Position numbers and translations under genes: made by a program
Part shown: piece by piece, positions 12,841 through 23,573 of the stretch
How the letters are laid out: every line of letters starts with the position of its first letter
How positions within the stretch are numbered: position 1 is the stretch's first letter
The notes under the pieces: generated by a model
What the model saw: the letters and a program-made list of their open reading frames with translations, nothing else
What the model was told of the DNA's origin: nothing
Database searches by the model: none
DNA from: Pomacea canaliculata
Taxonomy: Eukaryota; Mollusca; Gastropoda; Architaenioglossa; Ampullariidae
Direction: 5' to 3'
DNA length: 64,000 nt
Assembly (NCBI RefSeq): GCF_003073045.1
Contig: NC_037592.1
Span: 10,692,007 to 10,756,006 of the forward strand

Positions 12841-15800
12841 CTGAAACAAAACAAAATATAGAAATTTATAAGTGATCATTAGTTTTAGAACCTTCAGCGC
12901 AAAAAGTATGCCAAAAATATAGACTCAAAACTGAGAAAGTAAGTCAGAATAATGATATTTTATTTGTTTTAAATATATTCCATTCTGTCCTCACAGGTAT
13001 CTCTTGGATACTGAATGCGCACACACTTCAGCATGGCCAAATAAGGGGTAGGTGGGGTGAAACTAGTCAAACACAAATTCTATAAACAGAACAGTGCCAT
13101 AAGTATTTGCAACACAATGCAACCACTTTTTTTCCATAGATCCCATTTACCTAACAATAATGATACCCACCGTCACTGGTCACATTCTTTATGTAGGCCA
13201 TAGTACAAGACTGAACAAGAGTAGCAGCTGAAGGGAAGAGACTGCTGTCACGAGTGTCAACATATTTATGGTCTATTTCACGTTCTCTCCCTTTAACAAC
13301 GCCACCGTTTTAAGAACGTTCCACCCACAGTAAATTAAAAACTAAACCCTAAGAGGCTCATAACACTGCTCAGACTTATTGTTGATTATAAATCTGCTTC
13401 TAGATTTACACAATAAACTGAAAAGGACATCTACATAAGAACAATTTACATGATAAACTGTCTTGAACTACTTTGCCTTAATATTAGAAAGATATTTGTT
13501 TAAAATTTTGTGCCTTGATGCTTTTCACACTTAATAAATCTGTTCACTTGCTCTCATTCATATAGATTTCCTACAGCCCCAATCCTGCGCCCACACCACA
13601 CAAAAATATACGTTTCGAAGTTTTACATCTGAAAAATCAGAAAATTTCCTTGTAAATTGATATTACCCGACAATCCAACTACTAAATCAGGGGATACAGC
13701 TGCTCTTTAACCAAACAAAATTACTGCCCTGGCTGCTAGAGACTTTTATATTCCCGATCTTTGGCACAAGTAAATCTAAACAACTAATTTATAAGCATTA
13801 AAGACACAAAATCTGTTTATTTATAGTTATGAGACCAACATGATTCACACTAATCCATTCACTTGCATACAGCAGCACCTCAAAAACAAAAGCAACATTA
13901 AAAAAAAAAACTCACTAGCCAGAGTAGGACTGCCCTGTTCTCCAACACCTGGCGACAAGAGATCTCTTGCCAAGTCTCCCATCATCCTCTTCCTTGGTGT
14001 GGATGATGATTCAAGTGGTCTTGTGGGCGTTTGGACAGTACTGACAGACTTTGTTATCACTTCCTTCTCATAGCTTGACCCTTCAGGGAAGTCTGAACCC
14101 TTAGACTCTGCACTAAAACCACTATTCAGTGCCAAATATTTTCTTGCTCGATCCAACACATTGTCATCACTGTCTCTCCCAAAGAAGTCTTCTATATTGT
14201 TGTGTCTGGTTGTGGAATCAGTCAAGCCTTGTGAGGAGTTATGATTTCCTGATTTAGCAACCAGGAAACTGTCTTGATATTCAGGCACTTTCTTCTGAAG
14301 AGTGTCTGCAACCTGTTCCAAAAATCTGACATGTTTGTCATGCAAACCTTTATCTCCTGTTACAGATCTGATATCATCTTGCCTTCTTACTTTCTCTTCA
14401 GAATGATTTACACCTATATTTTGTCTTTTTATTCTCCCTTCAGCTGTGGGCTCCTCTTCACAGTCACTCCCTTTAAAAATATCTGTGTCCCATTTGACAT
14501 TTCTGAAATCTCTCTGTTCATCTCTGAGACCCTCAAATTCAAAGTGCGGTGGTCTACCATTACCTACTGACCTCATGCTAACATCCAGCTCGCATCCATC
14601 AACACTTGTTTCAGATCGCAAGGGGATGCTCATAAACTGACTCGTCAGGTTGGTATACAGCCCACCACCTTCCAGCCCTGCCGCAGAACTCACACCACTG
14701 TCTTGTGTCAAGCCATCTCCAGTGCTGGAGGTGTTCAATGACTGCACACCTGACTTGCTGTCACGGTATTGCAGCTTGGACTCAAGCGATGCAAACAGGT
14801 TGCTGGCATCTGAGAAACAATTACCAGCACTGGATGCCTGGAGCCCTGTCTCTTGTTGTGTCAGCTGAAGGCTGCCACTTCCACTAGCTGTATGGTAGCC
14901 AGCATCCACGTTAGATGAGGTGCTGCGATGCTGAAACATGTCCACGCTACTGGCTCCATCCAAATCCCCAGCATCTGTCACTGACATCTCTTTCATACTG
15001 TGGCCTTGATCACGTTGAGCACCTCCTGGAAATGTGTCTGCTTCCATGGAGACCTTAATCCTCTGAGCCGTAGAGTTTTTGATGTAGTCAGAGAAAGGCT
15101 GAGGTACAGTAGGTGAATGCTTGGGACTACATTGCAGTGTTTTGGCACTTGATGATAAGGAGCCATCACCTGCCACAGATCGGGTCTTCAGCAGGGTGCT
15201 GCCATCTGTAACAATGCAAACATTCCACCAAACATTCTGCAAGCACTTTCTGTTTATCTATTCTACTGCACTGAATCACAATTTTAAAATGTAAATGATA
15301 TTAATATCAATGTCTCTGCACTGCTATTCTCTATTATACTGTCTTCGGTGCTAGAGTGCCAGAGAGTTTATCACAACAGGACCAGAAATAACCAAAAACT
15401 AATAAAATAATCCCCATCAACCCCCTCCCTCCCCACAATAACCCCAAATTTTTTAACGCAAAAGAGTTAAGACTCACCAGTTCGTGAGAAGGCAATAGGT
15501 GACATGTCAGGACTTTGAAGACTGGGCTTTGGAGAACACCCTGCACAGTGCTCCAAAGGAAGACATTGCTTGACACTCCGACCAAATACCTCGTCATCTG
15601 AATGTCCTGTGTTATCACTCTCCACTGTAGAAAACAGTTTAATGGCCTTGTTTTTGCCTGAAGAGGGCAGATCATTATTTAATAACATTTTAAGGATTCC
15701 AAATGATAAAAATTACTGACTAAATCAAATTTAATTTGATGCAAAATGTAGTATGCAGAGCTATTTTTGCATTGCATAGTGTGATTAATTACTACCTGCT

Positions 15801-18800
15801 TTGCTGTTTGCTTTCATTTTCCAATACATTCTTATGTTACAAATAAATAATTACCTGATTTTTTCAGAGGAATTGGTGACAGCTCTGGGGATGCAAGGTT
15901 CCTACTTTCTGAGAATGAAGTCATACGACACGCTCTGTCATCACCAAAGAGACCACGGATTGGACTAGAGGAAAATTGGACCTACGCAGTCAGGGAAAGA
16001 AAAAAAAGGCACCGTAGCCAATATTAACACACTTACTGAATAGACTGCAAAATGGGCTACATGTTTATTAGCTAACAACTATTTATATCACTCAAACTTC
16101 TATTCAGTTAACTGTGAACAAATGTTTGAGACTGAAAGTTGACAATTTGATCTTAATTTTTTATTTCTGGCAAGACATAATGCTTGTCTTTAAAATCACA
16201 AATGTCCAGCAACTGACAGAAGGAGTATGAACTGGCGATGCCGGCTCCCACTCAGGTGTCCCTTTTTCCAAAAGATTGTGTGGGGAAGGAGACCGCAGTG
16301 CTGCCGCCAAGTGGTCTGGGGATTCTACTCCAGCCCTGCAACCAGAGCCAAGATAATGTGTCTGGTTCTTTATAGATTTGATGATCTGAAATTTTAAGCA
16401 TAACTCACTCTAATACCTGTAATCAAAATTACTCTTTCAGTAGCCATACTGTCTCTCACTCACTCTCTGTGCTACCTACTGCTATACTACGTTCTAGATA
16501 TGGTGCTTTTTTTTCAATAGGTACAGATAATTATGGCAACTGTATGTAACTTACCTCACAGGACTAAGTACAGAACTGGTGTCAGCATTAAAGAATAGTT
16601 TTCTGCGCAGAGATGATGTACTCATACCATCGCTGTTGCTTTTCTCTTGTTCCTGGTATGTCATGTGATCTCCTGTAGCATGATTCTATCAGTATCACCA
16701 ACAATTTTCAAATATCAAATGTACCTCAAAATAAAAGTGTAGGCAGCATAAACCTGCTTCTAAAGTCAAATCAGGTTACCTTAAAGTGATGCTTGGAGTT
16801 AACCGTTTTTACAAACAAAAACTCTGTGCCCAAGTAATAAATGTTCATGGTTAATGCCAAAGAATTAAAAGCTTTACTCCAAACCTTTTGCCTGTTGTTA
16901 ATTTTTAATCAATGAAACTATAGTTAGAAGTGGTATTCCCTTGATATTATGGCATACTATTTGTAAGTTATCATTTCAAAACTTCCAGTAAACAAAAGAA
17001 AGCCTAGAAATATTGTCTACTAAGATAAGGAAAAACACAAAGCAAAAGTATCAATGACAGTAATGATGAAATAACTCTCACCAAAAACACTCTGTATATC
17101 AAAATCAACTGGCAATGTAAGAGCTGTTTGAGATGCACCTACACACACAAAGATATTACATTAACATGTTGTTCAGTCCTAGAAGGACAAACACTAACAA
17201 AAAGAATCCAAGCAACAATAAGCACACATGCAAATGTCAGAAGTTGCTAGTTGACATCTAGATATTTTGTTCAGTAATCACAGCACACACATATGGACTC
17301 ATTCCTATGTTACTTTATAAATTAAAACCATCATAACCTAAACTCACATCGAACAATAATGTAAAACAGACTACATATTTACAATCCTTACACTCTTGAG
17401 TCTTTTTGTTTCTCCCAAGATCTTTTTAGATGCTCCACAGATTTCATCAGGAGTGGATATCAGATATTCTGCACAAATCAGTTTCATGTAGCATAATTGA
17501 TCTGTTCAAATTTATCATCTAGAACAGAATTTCAAATGCTTTTATCTGACCCCTTTTCTCAACCAAAACCTGTGGTATTAACGTAGATATACTCACTCTC
17601 AACAACATCATGCATAAATTAAGCCCAACTGGTTGGCAATTTAAAAGCTCCTACCGCTGGCATACACAGGTGTGGCAGGTAGCACATGGGGAGGAGGTGG
17701 TTCTGCCCATGGAGAGGGAACCACCATATGATTGGTGAAGTAGTAGTCTATGGCTTTTTGTGCTCTCTCTTCCAGCTCACTGTCTGGGCTGTGCATGTAA
17801 CTGAATGTTAAACTTTTATACACTAAAACACAGGCAACTAAGAGAAAATAACAGGTGTGATAGACTATGAATAATCCCTTTTATTCTATTTCTTAGACTG
17901 TGGTTTCTCATTTTGGCTAATTTAACCACAGGTCATGGTGATACCATAGGTTATGATTACTTTTGCACTCACTATTATGTGTAACATTATGCAGTCTCTT
18001 TCTCAGACTCACACACACACATGCTCAGAGAGAGTACCTGGGCAAACAGTAGAATGCATATTTATGACAGTAACTTTATTAATATGCTTTCTTGCTAACC
18101 TTTCATAGTCATAATTGTGACGTTATAACTTAATTCCTTAATTACAATTTAATTGTGTCACTGCTAGCAGTATTCATTTATAAAACAACTTAATAACTAA
18201 GTTGCTAACTTGTAGTTGTAGTCATCCTTAGCCTGAAGATTACCTATATCTAGCAAGCTGTCGTTTGATGTCCTTCTCATCAATGTGTACTGGTCGCAAT
18301 TCAGCAAGGTGTTCAATATTCCATCTGAATGACCCTCCCTTTTGAAAGCATTTTAGTTTGATGAAAAATGTTTTTAAAGCACAAAAATCTGAAAGGTAAT
18401 TATTACATTATATGCTACATTTTTGTGTAAGCAACACAACACATTGATAAGCTATCTGTAAATAAAAATCAGATTTCACTAAAGCTTTCATTCAGACATT
18501 TGCTCATTGCATTATCTGGCTTCTCTGTGAAATAAAAATATAAAAAATGAAACTGACAGCATCTGATTATAATGCCTACTTGTGGACCAACAGTAAATGT
18601 ACATATCCCCTAGAAGACGCCATTCAGAAAATATATAGACCACTATCACTACACAAACTTTCATTACTCAAGATTTGCTATCTAAACCTAACATTTTGAT
18701 TGCTTAATATGGCTAAAGATGTAGGTCCTGTGAATGTTTATGAAAAAGACATTATGCTCAAATCAAATAATTCAATTAAAGCGGCAGCAACCTCATCAAA

Positions 18801-20746
18801 GACTCCTTCAATAGTCTTGACCTATGTTTTTAAAGATCAAATCCTTCTGACCTCAGTACTTGATGGTGTGGATACTGTGTGAAGCAATCCAGGACTGAAC
18901 ATGGGGAAATGTAGGCGATCAGATCCTATTTCAAATGGGTTATGTGAGTAGTGACGACTCCGAGAGCTGCTGTCAGATGACACTGATGAGGGTGGAGACA
19001 TCTCATGATTTGGTCTATACTTCTGCTGTATAGTCTCTTCTCTCCTAATATTTTACAAAGGAAGTTGGAAAGAATAACAAATATTTATACATCACCATTC
19101 ACATATCTGCTTACATGTCCACAAACAATAAATATCATACAGATGTTCTTTCTCAATTCATTTATACTGTTGTTGTAACAACAAGACCCCAGCTGGTAAA
19201 GACAATACAGCCCTATGGTACTTGTACACAGAGTAAATAATAAACCCTTTTGTACAAATGCCATCAAAGGTTCAAACATTTCTCACCTTATTGGTGTCTT
19301 AAAAATCTCATGCCTAGAAGTCTCTCCATACTTCACATGGCTTGTACCATCATCTTTTTTTAAGAAATCTGTAGTCCTAACATTTGCTACATATGGACTG
19401 GCAGCCATCATGTTATTTGTACCATCTTTAGAACTTGAAAACAATGTATCTTTTGTCCTTCTGGTGTAAGGACTGGTAAGAGCTTGTCGAAGGTATGCAT
19501 CAGAACGCAGACTGCTTCCACAATTCAGAAGACCGTGGGGCACTTGCCTGGGGCTCGGATGGTACGCCCCTTCTTTTATACCAAGTCTGGATAATGTCCT
19601 GATACCTTCAGCACTGTGGCTCTGAGCATGTACATTCAAAGGAAGAGGATGGACATCATCTGGTGAAGCAGGCATCTTTCTTCCTGCCAACTGTTGTTGT
19701 TTTGCATCACCATGAGGGAAGGGACTAGGATCAAAAACAGAGTCTAAACACACATCTTTCAAAGACATCTTTGACTGATGTTTGTTCATCATGGATGTTC
19801 TCAAGGGAGTATTTTGATTCTGAAAGTAGTTTGAGTGACCAAGTGTCAGCTCATCATTACCCTCTTCAAGTGGCGGTCTTTTTCCTGCTGTTTTCACATC
19901 TGCATGCTAAATAATGCTGCTGCCCTTCTGTCCATCAAGGATACATTCTGAACTTTGAATCCAAAATTTTCTCTTCTCCCACTATAAGCTTCATTTTTAG
20001 TCCCCTTGGATTCTGCAAAAGAATTATAACAAAATTATGTTTAAAATTTGTTTAATCTAAAATCATCCATAATTTTGTGGTTCAATATTTTAATTCTGTG
20101 ACAATGGAGTGATCTAGCTTTCTTTTTTATTTTGGACTGATTCTTGAAACTTTTGAGGTTCACTGACTTGAATGCAAAACCAGTGAATTCCATTCACACA
20201 CATTCTACTTTCCCCTCTAGCTTATCACTGTCTCAGTGGAAGAAATACATTCATCTACTGCTCTATTTCTGCTATGCCATTCCCTGAAAAATAATGAACA
20301 ACAAACATGGCTGTTTACATCAATTTTTACATAACTCCTAAACTGAGGCATAATAATAATAAACACAAAATTTGTAAAGCGAATACTCACACTCCTAAGA
20401 AAGCATGCACACCCCCATACAGGAAACTATCAACCATAAAGTAACAAGCAGAACTGCATGAGTTAAAATGGTTAAATCTATTACTAATAAACACTGTAAT
20501 CAGAAATTAATTTAAAATCCAAGCATCAAAACTATAAACACCATGCTCAGTGGGTAATTGCTCATGCATCTAATACTTGTTTCTTAACGCATTTCCTTCT
20601 GGACTTTAGATTCTGATTACGATGATACATCAGCAAGTAAAGAAACACTGTTATCGAAATGAGATGTCTGATTAAAACAGGAATGAGGAGATTTAAACTC
20701 TACTTACACTAACACTTTGACTGACACGCACATTCAAACGATTCAT
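12761..20746 (-). CDS. BORA: Protein aurora borealis (Bora), spliced gene, 13 coding exons
   Basis: Bora is the mitotic cofactor that lets Aurora A activate Polo-like kinase 1 at mitotic entry. Exons phased by eye: 20746-20708, 19906-19287, 19044-18852, 18338-18244, 17788-17655, 17468-17394, 17138-17082, 16672-16555, 16335-16218, 15981-15855, 15657-15478, 15205-13916, 12840-12761. They sum to 3126 nt, which is 1041 codons plus TAA, and every junction keeps phase. Family landmarks in order: HNPFEIGSDRLHFPMFSP, FRWNIEHLAELRPVHI, QKAIDYYFTNHMVVPSPW, LTLPVDFDIQSVF, SSLRRKLFFNADTSSVLSP and VQFSSSPIRGLF, each matching the human Bora block order as I remember it. The protein is nearly twice the human length because of an N-terminal extension (exon 2) and a very long Ser/Thr-rich exon 12. 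The exon 1 to exon 2 junction is the least certain: the exon 2 acceptor (TTTAG) has a poor pyrimidine tract. Confidence 0.9.
13916..15205 (-). CDS. BORA: BORA exon 12, long Ser/Thr-rich C-terminal region
   Basis: A single 1290-bp exon of about 430 residues, acidic and rich in Ser, Thr and Gly with many SP/TP sites. It carries a canonical beta-TrCP-type degron DSGVSS (codons at 14,702-14,685) and a second site DAGYHT (14,906-14,889) that resembles the human Bora degron DSGYNT but with Ala at the first phospho-serine. The donor is GGCTA|GTGAGT. The open frame runs on past the donor into a hydrophobic low-complexity tail that I take to be intron. Confidence 0.85.
17655..17788 (-). CDS. BORA: BORA exon 5, conserved core
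   Basis: It encodes SPDSELEER then QKAIDYYFTNHMVVPSPW, the most diagnostic Bora block (human: RQKAIEEFFTKDVIVPSPW). With exon 4 (18,338-18,244; FRWNIEHLAELRPVHI) it forms the N-terminal core that binds and activates Aurora A/Plk1 in studied species. Confidence 0.92.
18852..19044 (-). CDS. BORA: BORA exon 3, NPFE block
   Basis: 193 bp entering in phase 2 and leaving in phase 0. It contains HNPFEIGSDRLHFPMFSP, equivalent to the NPFE...FASPSVF segment near the N terminus of vertebrate Bora. In this species the block lies some 220 residues further in. Confidence 0.92.
19287..19906 (-). CDS. BORA: BORA exon 2, N-terminal extension
   Basis: An open segment of about 206 codons ending HEIFKTPIR before the donor AATAAG|GTGAGA. 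I find no vertebrate counterpart. The sequence just upstream (20,012-19,907), after a good TTTTGCAG acceptor, is open in another frame for about 34 codons (NFGFKVQNVSLMDRR) and then stops. So either the acceptor at 19,907 is right, or there is an additional exon arrangement I have not resolved, or translation starts at an internal Met in exon 2. Confidence 0.7.
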
Positions 20747-21506
20747 TGTCTTCACAATGACAAATGTATTTTCAAAAGTTTCCGTCTAGCAATGAACAGC
20801 AAGCAAGGCATGATCGACGACTCGAAAAACAATCGATAAACATTTGATTCCTTAAATATTTTAAGTCTCAGCACACTGATTCAGTTAAATCCCTACTTTT
20901 CTTCCTCATGTTCTGTATATGATATGTGCCCCAACTTGCTTTGAGAGGAGTAACTCCATTCGTTCAGACCGCCGATTTCAACTCAATCTACGTCACTTCC
21001 GTTCGCCTGTGATGTACAGCGACAAGATTCGAGATTACTTTCAAAGATTGTTTTTAATAAATAAATAATTTGATAGAGATATATATATGTAGAATATAAT
21101 TAATATATTAGAACCTTACTTTTATGAAGAGGACAATAATCAAACAATTTAGCATTGAGGAATATTTCTTGAGCTCGTCAGTCATAAACAAAAACGGCAG
21201 AAGCTGGAGGGAAGCCCAAAGTATCGAATGCCAGAGAAACATTAGACAGTACGCTCCTTCCTTCTTTTCATAAATAAATATATCTTTTACTTTGCATGTA
21301 ACTCTCAAAATGTGTATTGTTTTCGGCACAAAAGTAATGGTTCTGTGTTTACATTTTTTTGCCTGACGTTTGGTTACCGTCTGCCTACGATCCATTTAGT
21401 TCGTAGTGTCGCGCAGTACCAAACCAACAACAACCTGTACACAAAGTTTCCATTCATATTACTCTAAACATTAATCAGCGAAAATGTTGCTTTTTGATCT
21501 TTGCAG
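20747..21506. promoter_or_regulatory. Bidirectional BORA/MZT1 promoter region
   Basis: About 760 bases separate the BORA start codon (minus) from the recognised MZT1 exon (plus). At 20,989-21,001 lies TACGTCACTTCCG, an abutting CRE half-site and ETS site (minus strand CGGAAGTGACGTA), a composite common in housekeeping and bidirectional promoters. The same motif is kept in the inverted second copy at 51,492-51,504. The first MZT1 coding exon should lie here but I could not identify it. Confidence 0.6.
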
Positions 21507-21652
21507 TCCTTGCCAAAATATCCAAATTGTTGAACACCGGCTTGGACACAGATACCCTAGCCCTGTGTGTCAGATTGTGTGAGAATGGCATCAATCCTGA
21601 GGCTTTGGCGCTGGTTATTCAAGAGTTGAGGCGAGAATCGGCTGCAATTAAA
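21507..21652 (+). CDS. MZT1: MZT1 (MOZART1) core exon
   Basis: A 146-bp exon with acceptor CTTTGCAG and donor AAA|GTATGT. The translation [17 protein letters not shown] and [17 protein letters not shown] matches the MOZART1 family, small proteins that recruit and activate the gamma-tubulin ring complex through the GCP N termini. It covers most of the usual ~80-residue protein. The residue before ISK is Lys (AKIS), whereas human has Glu (LEIS) and the second copy in this window also has Glu. The N-terminal exon, expected to end ...MDV in phase 1, was not found. Confidence 0.88.
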
Positions 21653-23465
21653 GTATGTACCTAGTCTATTTCATATTTAACAGCGGCGGCACTACAGTGA
21701 TGCAAAGTCTTTCATAATAATGCATGAGATCAAGTTAATCTTAATTAAATAATTTTGTTTAGATTAAATTTATTAAAATGTTTATGATTCTCTCTCTCTG
21801 TGTGTGGTTTTCCATTTCAGCTTTACTTGCCTCTCCAATTTTTTCTTTACAGGCATCTGAGTCATCCAATTTATCATGAAAAAAGGAGAATGCTAAAATA
21901 CCAGAGAAATATATTGTCAGTTTTGCTATTAACTCATTTTTTTTATAAGTTAACGTAATCATATCCCAAGGACCTTTCTTGTAACAGGCTTTTAAATTTA
22001 TATTCTCAGCATGCAAGATCTGGTAAATCTTTATCAATTTGGCACATCAGTATTCCTGTTGTTACATAAATGATTAAGCTACCTGCTTAGATAAGACACC
22101 CTCTGCAGCAATGTGTATAGAATGTACCTGCTTCTATTAAAAAAAAACAAAAAACAAACAAAGCATCATTTTGGAGTGGAAGGCAGTATTCGGTAGCACT
22201 ACTGTGTGTGTGTGTTTATATTTTTTGAAAGAAAGATTGTCACTAGGAACTGGTCCAAGATGACCGTGAGCTGATTGTATGGTTTAAGCTTAACTAGGTG
22301 TTTTGCGAGCACAGATAATCAAAGCCATGTATATTTTCTCTACACCCTTTCTTGCCTTTGACAGGTGGAATATTTTTGACAGATGTGTTTACTGTTTTCT
22401 AATGCATTTGCAGATCAAAAGCCTCTCTTGTGTATGTGGTACGGATGCAAAGGATTGCCTGAAAAGAATCATGCGGCGAATCTTGACCGACGTGGTTTTA
22501 TAACTGTTAAGGCCAAAGAGGAGAAAAGTCTGCTTTCAAGGGGCTTTCAAAGGTGCAGACCATGATATGCAGTAAGTGATGATGTATAAATATTAGTATA
22601 TATTATTATTATTAAGTTACACAGGGGTTCTGCTAAGGCTAAATTCCTTGGGGTCCCAGTGACCCCTTCTTTAGTTTTATAAGGGGTCCCAGGCCAACTC
22701 TAATGGGTCCCTTTACAAAGTGAAAAGAAAATCAACAAATCAACATACTTTGTTCAACTGCCTTTCAGGCACACAAAGCACTGTAATGTCTAGTCATTAA
22801 TTGCGAGATTTCTGTGCCATGAAGTCTGTGCAAGCGTCTGTGATGAGCTTATGGTCACTGTACTTGGGGTGCTCACTTTCTTTCCGTTTCTGAGACGATG
22901 ATTTTAACCACGCTGTCACCGACATCTTGGAAATAGGTTAGTGGAACTCTTCCCGATAAGGGAAAAAAGCTCAATGCAAGGGAAGTTACTCTCACCTTGT
23001 AGCAAACAACAACAATAGATTGGGCTATGATGTCAGACACTAAACTTACCCAGTTTTGTATCTGTTCTTCGCCCAAATTTGCAAGGGTCCTCCGAACTTT
23101 TAATGTGTACTGTATGCAATTTTTTGCGTAAGCAGAAGCCCTGGTTACAGATATATGATTTGTTTTAAAAAAGAGAGGTGCTGAGATAAGTGCTTATTTT
23201 TGTATAATATAAATTGACACTTTTCATCGCTAGCTTCACAGTTCAAAATTTTTTAAAACTCTTGTCAAAATCAATTGTGCTTCCATGTGTGAAACTTAGT
23301 TAAAGACGCCCCGAAAACAGAAAGACATGGGGAAGAAGCAGAAGCACCATAGAACTGAAACAAGATGTGTGGTGTGAGACTTCTTTTAGTCTGTTTTTAA
23401 TCCGTAAGCCTATTAAACTTCTTTAATTTACAAATCCCAATTTTCCCATTTTTTATTATCTTCAG
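21653..23465 (+). other. Presumed MZT1 intron
   Basis: No firm exon seen. A possible small exon starts after TTTGCAG at 22,413 but is not preserved in the second copy and matches no MZT1 sequence. A short self-similar stretch at about 22,640-22,720 repeats GGGGTCCCAG/GGGTCCC words. Confidence 0.4.
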
Positions 23466-23573
23466 AAGCTGTACAGAAGAACAATGGGTGGATGGAGGCT
23501 TCAGATAACATCGAAAAAAGCAGCAGCAGAAAGAGTCGGGGTAGAAAGCAGAGAGAACAAAACTAAATGCTAG
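23466..23573 (+). CDS. MZT1: Candidate MZT1 C-terminal exon
   Basis: An acceptor TTATTATCTTCAG is followed by short open frames ending at TAA (23,564-23,566) or TAG (23,571-23,573), depending on the acceptor used. Joined in phase 0 it would add about 35 residues; an alternative acceptor at GCTGTACAG gives a hydrophilic tail (KNNGWMEASDN...). MOZART1 tails vary between phyla, so homology cannot decide. The segment has a copy at 54,758-54,865. Confidence 0.4.
   Translation, partial: KLYRRTMGGWRLQITSKKAAAERVGVESRENKTKC

Larger units (their letters stand above)
18205..22273. repeat. Source block of inverted duplication (BORA exons 1-4 + MZT1 exon)
   Basis: This block is repeated in opposite orientation at about 50,207-54,355. 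Homology starts inside BORA intron 4 and ends in the MZT1 intron near CTGAGCTGATTG. By eye the two differ by a few percent plus indels. Confidence 0.9.

Noticed and set aside
13840-14887. Plus-strand frames across BORA exon 12
   Set aside because: Shadows of the real minus-strand exon.
22413-22565. Possible small exon after TTTGCAG in the MZT1 intron
   Set aside because: Outside the duplicated block, with no MZT1-like sequence and no clear donor.
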